Origin: a virus
Direction: 5' to 3' (one strand)
DNA: 58,416 nucleotides
Virus record (IMG/VR): IMGVR_UViG_3300009130_000037
Location: 1 to 58,416 of that record
Shown: piece after piece, positions 52,751-58,416 of the stretch
Position numbering within the stretch: the stretch's first letter is position 1
Layout of the letters: each line of letters begins with the position of its first letter
Program-made: the position numbers and the translations under genes
The notes under the pieces: generated by a model
Database searches by the model: none
Told to the model about the DNA's origin: nothing
Seen by the model: the letters and a program-made list of their open reading frames with translations, nothing else

Positions 52751-52760
52751 TAATATTTTC

Positions 52761-53153
52761 TTAATAAGTTCCTAACTGTGGATCTAATTCCACTAATTCT
52801 ACTGATGACTTCATTCTATCTATTTCAGATATAAATGTAAGACAACACATTGCGTGATACATATGTGGTTGACCTGTTTCTTCATCCATCATCTCTCCTT
52901 TACGGTAAGCTTCTAGATGTCTCATAGCAGCCGCCACATATCTTTCTTTTTCAACTTTCTGCCAGTTATTCGGTGCATACTTAGCCGCACCAAATGTTAG
53001 TATTCTAACAACACCCTCTAAAGCGTGAGGAGGCATTAAGTCATACCTAAGTTTATCCTCATCGAATTTCATTCCTGTAGATTTAAACACATCTCCACCT
53101 TTTCCTACTGCACCTTGTGGTGGAAAAACGTTCGGAGGTTCTCCTTTTTTCAT
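52761..53153 (-). CDS. dATP/dGTP diphosphohydrolase-like (DUF5664) protein
   Basis: The product has 130 residues. KFDEDKLRYDLMPPHALEGV, TFGAAKYAPNNWQKV, AAMRHLEAYRKGE and DEETGQPHMYHAMCCL are the blocks of the DUF5664 family, all-alpha nucleotide pyrophosphohydrolases related to MazG. These shape the deoxynucleotide pool. The gene lies between DnaB and the AAA ATPase. Related enzymes occur in phages with diaminopurine genomes, but no PurZ-like gene is seen here. Confidence 0.7.
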   Translation of the reverse strand: MKKGEPPNVFPPQGAVGKGGDVFKSTGMKFDEDKLRYDLMPPHALEGVVRILTFGAAKYAPNNWQKVEKERYVAAAMRHLEAYRKGEMMDEETGQPHMYHAMCCLTFISEIDRMKSSVELVELDPQLGTY

Positions 53154-53156
53154 ATT

Positions 53157-54155
53157 TTAACTATTTAAGTCAATTACTTGACCCTGATTCATAGAACCAA
53201 GATCTAAATCTTTTACTTCGTTAGTAGCGAGCTTATTTTCCATTGCTGCAATAATAGCCTCGCCCTCTCTAACTTTAAGAAAGTGCCAATAAAGTCTTCC
53301 TTTGGTTTCCCATCTATGTGGCCCATACATATCCATTCCCATTTGATAAGGATTCATAGTAACTAGTACTACATCACTCATCTGATATAAGGAGTCTCCC
53401 CCGAATATATCTCTCTTCTTTGGATAATTCTGTGATCCTGGTTCCCCTGTTCTTTCTAATTCCTCAATGTATCTATTTAATTGAGATAGTAGAACTACAG
53501 AGAAGTTCTGTCCACATTTAGCAAAGTATTTAATAGCCTGTTTAAACATCTTTACTAAGTTGATTAAGACGATTCGCTCCATTTCTCCCATCTTACCATT
53601 AACTAAAATAGTATGATCCAGAGTAATTAATAAACCACGAGTATGATCTCTCTTAGCGAACTCAAAGATAGTTCTTCGTACGTCATCGACAGTACCAGCT
53701 TCATCTACATAATAAATAGGTAAGTTCTCTACCCTCTTCTGTTGCTCTTTAATTCTATTAAAATCTTCATCAGTAAGATGGTGATCTCTTTTACCACTAT
53801 GTAGCTCTTGTACTGTCATACCTAAAGCCTTAGAATATTTACGTCCTACTAGGTTTCTAGCTAACATCTCAAAGTTAAAACTTAAGATATCAAACTTTTC
53901 ATTAGGGTTTAATAGTATTAAATCGGTTTCAAGTTGATTTAATATAGCAGTCTTACCAGAGCCTGAAGCTCCTGCAATCGTATGCATAGTAAACCATTCT
54001 ATTCCTCCCATCGATACGTCATTATACTTATCCCAAGGTGTCTTTAATGATTGTATAGTGCCATCTTTTCTAGCCTCTATATAATCAGTCTCTTCCTGTG
54101 CGACTTGTTTAATAGACCGTACATCTAATCCTTTCTTAGATAAGTCCTCCGCCAT
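53157..54155 (-). CDS. DnaB-like replicative helicase (helicase domain only)
   Basis: The protein has 332 residues. Walker A is GASGSGKT (62-69). FNFEMLARNLVGRKYS is the motif 1a region, GLLITLDHTILV the Walker B strand, and FSVVLLSQLNR motif 3. GEPGSQNYPKKRDIFGGDSLYQMSDVVL resembles the final DnaB motif; that stretch is at about residues 242-270. The usual DnaB N-terminal domain is lacking, as in several phage RecA-fold helicases. It unwinds DNA ahead of the polymerase and overlaps the probable loader gene by 20 bases. Confidence 0.85.
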   Translation of the reverse strand: MAEDLSKKGLDVRSIKQVAQEETDYIEARKDGTIQSLKTPWDKYNDVSMGGIEWFTMHTIAGASGSGKTAILNQLETDLILLNPNEKFDILSFNFEMLARNLVGRKYSKALGMTVQELHSGKRDHHLTDEDFNRIKEQQKRVENLPIYYVDEAGTVDDVRRTIFEFAKRDHTRGLLITLDHTILVNGKMGEMERIVLINLVKMFKQAIKYFAKCGQNFSVVLLSQLNRYIEELERTGEPGSQNYPKKRDIFGGDSLYQMSDVVLVTMNPYQMGMDMYGPHRWETKGRLYWHFLKVREGEAIIAAMENKLATNEVKDLDLGSMNQGQVIDLNS

Positions 54156-54711
54156 ATTCTTCTGTATTACCTACTGTTAAACTTCCTACTTCATCAACCA
54201 TTGCCTCGTAGTTCTCCCACGAGTTCTGATTTAACCAAGTAACTAATTTCTGCATATATCCTAAGTTCTTCTCTTTCTTCCGTATATTTAATTCAAACTC
54301 TAGGCATTTAACTACCTTTCTGTGTTTTGATTCAGTTTTTACTTTAGAACGATACTTCTTTAAGCATTCTTTTGCTTCTTTACTATCAGGACTAGCACTT
54401 CTTAATATCCGTGTAGTGCTTCCATTGTATACTTTAATAGGATACAGACCAAATACCTCCCAAAACATGTTATCATCGATATCTAAGATCTTATTACATT
54501 GTTTTTGATTGATTAAGTAGCCTGTTTTATCCATCTTAAGTATATATCCTAATGACTTTAAGACTTTTATATCTTTAATCGTATTAGGGTCTAAGTCTAT
54601 GTACTTTCTTATAAGCTTATCCTTACGTAGTCTTAACAATTCTAATAACATATACTGAGAAGCTGTTAACTTCGACTCAATCATACGTTCAACATCAAGT
54701 TGTAATATCAT
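54136..54711 (-). CDS. Possible helicase loader / replication organiser
   Basis: The protein has 191 residues. An N-terminal winged-helix-like part (SKLTASQYMLLELLRLRK, DIKVLKSLGYILKMDKTGYL) is followed by LYPIKVYNGSTTRILRS and a C-terminal KNLGYMQKLVTWLNQNSWEN. The last block resembles replisome organisers of Bacteroidota phages, which pair with DnaB-type helicases. The 20-base overlap with the DnaB-like gene supports a shared role, but the function is inferred. Confidence 0.45.
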   Translation of the reverse strand: MILQLDVERMIESKLTASQYMLLELLRLRKDKLIRKYIDLDPNTIKDIKVLKSLGYILKMDKTGYLINQKQCNKILDIDDNMFWEVFGLYPIKVYNGSTTRILRSASPDSKEAKECLKKYRSKVKTESKHRKVVKCLEFELNIRKKEKNLGYMQKLVTWLNQNSWENYEAMVDEVGSLTVGNTEEYGGGLI

Positions 54712-54889
54712 GTTGTATTTTTTTAGTTATCTTATCGTTAATCGTCTGTAAACTTACAGTTGTGTTTCCTTTAATAGGGAACGTTCCATATCCCGTACAA
54801 TGTGTACACTTCTCTCCATGTATATGTGTCTGGCCTATACAGACCGGACAACCATATACAGGAAGTTTATTAACTTGCCACTTAGCCAC
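54695..54889 (-). CDS. DnaJ-type zinc-knuckle small protein
   Basis: The product has 64 residues. GCPVCIGQTHIHGEKCTHCT gives two CxxC pairs followed by GYG, the layout of a DnaJ-like zinc knuckle. A basic/polar helix follows. It is similar in plan to the 75-residue protein at 42440. It overlaps both neighbours (17 and 8 bases). A role as adaptor in the replication complex is possible. Confidence 0.5.
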   Translation of the reverse strand: MAKWQVNKLPVYGCPVCIGQTHIHGEKCTHCTGYGTFPIKGNTTVSLQTINDKITKKIQHDITT

Positions 54890-55208
54890 CTATTGCAGTC
54901 AATTCAGACTCATAGGCAAAGTGATATCTTTTATTAATGTTAATATCAAGATCTGGGTTCAGATCTGTTTGATTATTAGGATACCATCCAAAGTAATGTA
55001 GAATAACATATCTGTTCTCCACTTTACCCGTACCTGGATTTACCCTTCGAGGCTTATAACCCTTAGCAGTTTCACAATAACGTTTCTTCCAAGGATTTTC
55101 ACTGTTATCCTGGAAACCAACAACTAATGTTTTCTTCATATCTATTCCTGCTGCACACTGTGCTCTATACCTAACTGCTTGTTTAGGACTAAATTTTATC
55201 TTACTCAT
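54882..55208 (-). CDS. Hypothetical protein, first gene of a transcription unit
   Basis: The product has 108 residues. SPKQAVRYRAQCAAGIDMKK, ENPWKKRYCETAKGYKPRRV and YVILHYFGWYPNNQTDLN show a basic, tryptophan/tyrosine-rich protein of mixed fold. A perfect -7 element lies 17 bases upstream, so it probably heads the unit that includes the loader and DnaB-like genes. Not recognised. Confidence 0.5.
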   Translation of the reverse strand: MSKIKFSPKQAVRYRAQCAAGIDMKKTLVVGFQDNSENPWKKRYCETAKGYKPRRVNPGTGKVENRYVILHYFGWYPNNQTDLNPDLDININKRYHFAYESELTAIGG

Positions 55209-55225
55209 ATATAATATTTATATTA

Positions 55226-55233
55226 CAAATTTA
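55226..55233 (-). promoter_or_regulatory. Bacteroidota -7 promoter element
   Basis: TAAATTTG on the minus strand, in the 85-bp gap between the SF2 helicase and the 55208 gene, matches TAnnTTTG exactly and is 17 bases from the ATG. The expected TTG about 20 bases upstream is not clear. Confidence 0.45.
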
Positions 55234-55293
55234 CTAATTTAACGTCTATCTACCTAATAAATGACGCCTAATTTCACTCTTTAACCTCCTCTG

Positions 55294-56559
55294 TTACAAG
55301 TAATTAAGAGCCTCTTTATACCCATTTAATTCAATCGTTTCGTAACCCTCTTGAGAGGATTTAACCCACTTTTCTTCTTGTGAGTTTTTTACATACAATC
55401 GAATTATAATAGCTTCTTTCTCTCCTTCAATACGTATACATCTACCTACTCTTTGTAGAAATCCTTTTAGCTTACTAGTTCCAGAAGCAACAATAATGAA
55501 TTTAATATCTCTAAAGTTAGCACCTTCATTAAGACTTCTAACAGCTGATATTCTATTCACTTTAGTTCTCTTGTCTTTAAACTTAGCTATATTCTCTCTA
55601 CGTTTCTTAGCAGGTTTTACCTTAGAGTGCTCTGCGACACATATATCTCCTAAAAGAATATCTATTTGATTTGCAAACGAAGCACTTTCACTAAATATTA
55701 ATCCTCTATGCGATCCAAATGCATCAGATAATTGTTTAGTGAAGTTTAATTTATTCTTTGCTTCATATAAGATACGTTTCCTCTCTCTCATAGCTTTACT
55801 GCAATCGTATGGATAGTTCTTATATTGTTCAAACAAATTCTTAAGATCCTCTGGCTGACTATTATACATATTAAAGTAATGTATTAGATGTTGATTATAT
55901 ACTTTCTTATTCTTAAGACAAGCAAACATTAGTTTTAAATCTTTATTAAAAATTTCAAACGTTTTCTTAAACATCTTATCATACTTATTATAATCAGATA
56001 ATTCTAATGATGATAATCGAACTGCTACATTAAGTACTTTAAAAGAAGAGACTAACTTTAGTTCTCTAGCTAACTTAATATCTATAGTATCTACAATAGG
56101 AGCTATCTTATTCAACTTAGGTAATAACTCTTTATCAATAGAAGCACTTAAACCTAATATCTTATCAAAGGTATTCTGACCAAAGAAATTATAATATATA
56201 TACTCATCAGTAATAGGTATATAATTATGTATCTCATCAGCTATAATAAGGTCGTAATGTTGATTTTCATACTTGTATGCTGTCTGAATACAGATAGCCT
56301 CTACGTTTTCTTTGAAAACCTTCTTACATCCCCACTTAGTAAACTCATCTCTCCAAGCGTCGTCACGTATGACAGTAGTAGGAGTTAATATAAGGATCTT
56401 AGCTTTTGGATTCTGTTTAACTACATATTCTGCGGCCAGTACACCACAACGTGATTTACCAACCCCTGTAGCATACTCTAAAGTACCTCTACAAAAGTTC
56501 TTGAACCAAATATTTAATCCTCTTCTTTGTACTTTATCTTTTATGCCATTACTGGACAT
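55294..56559 (-). CDS. Superfamily 2 (DEAD/SNF2-like) helicase
   Basis: The protein has 421 residues. Motif I is ATGVGKS (30-36), motif Ia ILTPTTV, motif II DEIH (108-111), motif III GLSAS, motif V RSLNEGANF and motif VI QRVGRCIR. The whole two-lobe core is present with little extra. The middle insertion (about 190-270) is Lys- and Tyr-rich. Such helicases in crAss-like phages remodel nucleoprotein during replication, repair or recombination. It overlaps the preceding gene by 11 bases. Confidence 0.88.
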   Translation of the reverse strand: MSSNGIKDKVQRRGLNIWFKNFCRGTLEYATGVGKSRCGVLAAEYVVKQNPKAKILILTPTTVIRDDAWRDEFTKWGCKKVFKENVEAICIQTAYKYENQHYDLIIADEIHNYIPITDEYIYYNFFGQNTFDKILGLSASIDKELLPKLNKIAPIVDTIDIKLARELKLVSSFKVLNVAVRLSSLELSDYNKYDKMFKKTFEIFNKDLKLMFACLKNKKVYNQHLIHYFNMYNSQPEDLKNLFEQYKNYPYDCSKAMRERKRILYEAKNKLNFTKQLSDAFGSHRGLIFSESASFANQIDILLGDICVAEHSKVKPAKKRRENIAKFKDKRTKVNRISAVRSLNEGANFRDIKFIIVASGTSKLKGFLQRVGRCIRIEGEKEAIIIRLYVKNSQEEKWVKSSQEGYETIELNGYKEALNYL

Positions 56560-57094
56560 CAGATTTAAAGGATTGAATAGATTTATTTACATCTTCAAAC
56601 ATAAACTTACTACCATCAACCATATAAGATTTAGTAGTAGTTTCTCTACCTCTTTTCTCTGTAACAGATACTATTACTTCACACTTTCCTGATAACTTTT
56701 TATGAATCTTGTTAGCTTCACTAGTTGGAAACTCCATTGTAGTTTGTAATACAGGAGTAGTTTCTAGCTTAGTTCCAGGTGTAGGTGTTTCTAACTTCAC
56801 TACAGAAGGTACTACAGTACTTTTAATAGCGTTTACTCTAGGAGCAGCCAGGATAACAGATAAAGACTTAGGGCCTTTTCTAGTTTTCCATTTAAATACT
56901 TTAGGAGTACTAGTTTCTGCTACATAATTCTCTCTTATTTCTTTATAAACTCTAGTACTAATACCATGTTCATTAGCTTTTACACCAAATAAGAATCGTT
57001 TACCTTCTTTACAATGATTCTTTAAATCATTTAAGAAGGCTTCAGTTTTAGCTTCTCTAGCAAGTACAGTATTGCTTTTCTTGTTTTTATTCAT
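56549..57094 (-). CDS. Hypothetical protein co-translated with the SF2 helicase
   Basis: The product has 181 residues. The first 70 residues are basic helical (KTEAFLNDLKNHCKEGKRFL, then ISTRVYKEIRENYV). A Thr/Pro/Val-rich linker (VPSVVKLETPTPGTKLETT) leads to a C-terminal domain with strands KCEVIVSVTEKRGRE and KSYMVDGSKFMFED. A DNA-binding head and a partner-binding tail are plausible. Not recognised. Confidence 0.5.
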   Translation of the reverse strand: MNKNKKSNTVLAREAKTEAFLNDLKNHCKEGKRFLFGVKANEHGISTRVYKEIRENYVAETSTPKVFKWKTRKGPKSLSVILAAPRVNAIKSTVVPSVVKLETPTPGTKLETTPVLQTTMEFPTSEANKIHKKLSGKCEVIVSVTEKRGRETTTKSYMVDGSKFMFEDVNKSIQSFKSDVQ

Positions 57095-57117
57095 ATTATA
57101 TTAATATATTAATCGGA

Positions 57118-58416
57118 TTATTTACTCCATGCTTCTGTTAATTCAGTTTCACTTTTTAATAATCCATTAGTTACTATTATAAGAGCTGCTTTTTCCATCA
57201 ACTCTGTCATTTTAACACTCCATTCTTCTGCTCTGTCTTTATGACAGATAGTATCTATCTGATCGTGAACAGTCATAACCATCTTAACAGGCCAGTTATT
57301 CTCTTTGATTTCTCTTCTGATGAATATCATAGCTTGTTTAGTCATATCTGCACTAGAGCCTTGTATTGGAGTATTCTTTGAGGCACGTTCAATGTCCCCT
57401 TTAATTTTGAAGCTCATACCTTGTTTCCAATCTCCAAACCATCTCCTTCTTCTATAAGGAGCATAAGTAAGTATTACGCCATTGCGTACTCCATATGCAC
57501 CTAATGTATCCAGAAAGGATTTAATCTTAGGAAACGTGTTAAAGTAATCTTCTATTAAAGTAACAGCTTCTTCAACTGTTATCTCTAATGTATCTGCAAG
57601 TTTAAACTCACTCATGCCGTATGCCAAACCGAAATTTATTGTCTTAACACCTGTTCTAAGTGATTTATGTTTCTTACACTTACACTTCTGTTGATTAATC
57701 ATATACTGACAATCATCATCTGCAGCTTCTTTCCATATATCTCCGTATACTAAATCAGCACATACACTATGAAGATCCTTCTTAGTTTCTAATGCTTTTA
57801 ACCATACCGGATCTTGACTTCCAAATGCAATAACAGCTAACTCCTGAGAGCTATAATCTGAACTAGCATATACCCAATCCTCATATCCTGATACAAAACA
57901 ATTCCTATACTCATTAGTACCCGGAATCTGTTGCATATTAGGTTTAGAAGATGATACTCTACCAGTATTCAATATCTGTTTAAAATTAGTATGAACTCTA
58001 CCGTCTGACTTAACGTGTTTTAAGAAGTCTACTCCATAAGCGTTAGCTAATTTCTTCTTCTTCTTATACGATAAGTACTTACCAACGAATCGGTCTCGTT
58101 TGAACTTCATCAACTGATCAGCTCCAACGCCTTCAATATCTAATCCATATCTTCTAAATACTTCAAGTACTTGAGAAGGACTAGACCATTTAATTTCTAC
58201 TTTCCTAAGAGCATCAACAGGAGTGAATAAATCGCCCTGGACAGTCTTAGCTACAAAGTCTTGTAAATCTTCATCTTCCATTACTATATCATCTAACTCT
58301 AGAGATAGAGCTACAGCTTCATCAGCTGACCTATCACTTAGTTTAAGCCACGGTTTAGAGTCAAATCCAATTCCATTATATTCTATTTCAGAGAATGCTA
58401 TAACAGCCTCATTTTC
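57118..58416 (-). CDS. DNA polymerase I, family A, C-terminal part
   Basis: The frame stays open to the window edge. A Met at 58281 is internal, because polymerase-like sequence (IEYNGIGFDSKPWLKLSD) continues upstream. The visible 432 residues cover the polymerase domain: SSKPNMQQIP, motif A DYSSQELAVIA, motif B RTGVKTINFGLAYGMS and motif C VMTVHDQI. Between motifs A and B is a cysteine-rich insert with C-x8-C-x-C-x2-H (QKCKCKKH). The 3'-5' exonuclease domain, if present, lies outside. It is the replicative polymerase of the minus-strand block. Confidence 0.92.
   Translation of the reverse strand, partial: ENEAVIAFSEIEYNGIGFDSKPWLKLSDRSADEAVALSLELDDIVMEDEDLQDFVAKTVQGDLFTPVDALRKVEIKWSSPSQVLEVFRRYGLDIEGVGADQLMKFKRDRFVGKYLSYKKKKKLANAYGVDFLKHVKSDGRVHTNFKQILNTGRVSSSKPNMQQIPGTNEYRNCFVSGYEDWVYASSDYSSQELAVIAFGSQDPVWLKALETKKDLHSVCADLVYGDIWKEAADDDCQYMINQQKCKCKKHKSLRTGVKTINFGLAYGMSEFKLADTLEITVEEAVTLIEDYFNTFPKIKSFLDTLGAYGVRNGVILTYAPYRRRRWFGDWKQGMSFKIKGDIERASKNTPIQGSSADMTKQAMIFIRREIKENNWPVKMVMTVHDQIDTICHKDRAEEWSVKMTELMEKAALIIVTNGLLKSETELTEAWSK

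Noticed and set aside
52761-53153. Diaminopurine (Z) genome system
   Set aside because: Only a DUF5664-like enzyme is present; no PurZ or DatZ-type gene was seen in the window.
58281-58416. ATG at 58281 as the true start of the DNA polymerase
   Set aside because: The same frame continues upstream to the window edge with polymerase-like sequence, so the gene is cut by the window.

Overview
The window is AT-rich double-stranded DNA phage sequence. It most resembles a crAss-like (Crassvirales-type) podovirus infecting a Bacteroidota host, probably a flavobacterium. Three things support this. First, the gene order runs from ring/stabilisation proteins through a very large muzzle-like protein and two cargo-like proteins to a giant virion RNA polymerase polyprotein with a DFDxD catalytic motif. 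Second, a divergently oriented replication block carries family A DNA polymerase, DnaB- and SF2-type helicases, a DnaG-like primase and an ATP-dependent ligase. Third, several promoters match the Bacteroidota -7 element TAnnTTTG, and one phage gene looks like a flavobacterial type IX secretion cargo. The standard genetic code fits throughout. I saw no tRNA, CRISPR array, insertion sequence or integrase. Terminase, portal and major capsid genes are not in the window and presumably lie outside it. Statements about relatives come from memory; no search was run.

Plus strand, 1-33338: a tightly packed late region. It opens with the 3' part of a tail fibre gene. A lysis group follows: a small membrane protein, an M15 peptidase endolysin, a one-TM protein and a 3-TM holin. 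Next come two virion-type proteins with related N-termini, a SET-domain protein, a metallophosphoesterase, and a protein made of three LamG-like repeats. The tail/portal-vertex genes (ring-like proteins and the 1435-residue muzzle/stabilisation protein) lead to two internal cargo-like proteins. The block ends with a single 4743-codon gene that holds both the virion RNA polymerase and a zincin (HELLH) domain. Many junctions here are TAATG stop/start overlaps.

Convergence zone, 33339-33737: a strong + strand terminator hairpin and about 300 bp of structured, mostly non-coding sequence separate the two opposing transcription blocks.

Minus strand, 58416-33738: the early/middle replication and host-takeover region, read from the right. 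It starts with DNA polymerase (cut by the window edge). Next come the SF2 helicase, a possible helicase loader, DnaB, a dATP/dGTP diphosphohydrolase-like enzyme, an AAA ATPase, an SSB-like protein and a TOPRIM primase. Three small SH3/KOW-like proteins are followed by rIIA, an inserted gene, rIIB, a RusA-like resolvase and a PD-(D/E)XK nuclease. Further downstream are small Zn-ribbon proteins, a 30-residue membrane peptide, the T9SS-like secreted protein and a class II ribonucleotide reductase. The reductase is preceded by an attenuator-like leader. A module of small accessory genes, interrupted by a palindrome-rich non-coding stretch, comes next. The block ends with a lipoprotein glucosaminidase and DNA ligase.

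The most unusual points are the T9SS-type secreted phage protein with its micropeptide neighbour, the leader in front of the cobalamin-dependent reductase, the zincin fused to the virion polymerase, and the structured 38.1-38.3 kb region.
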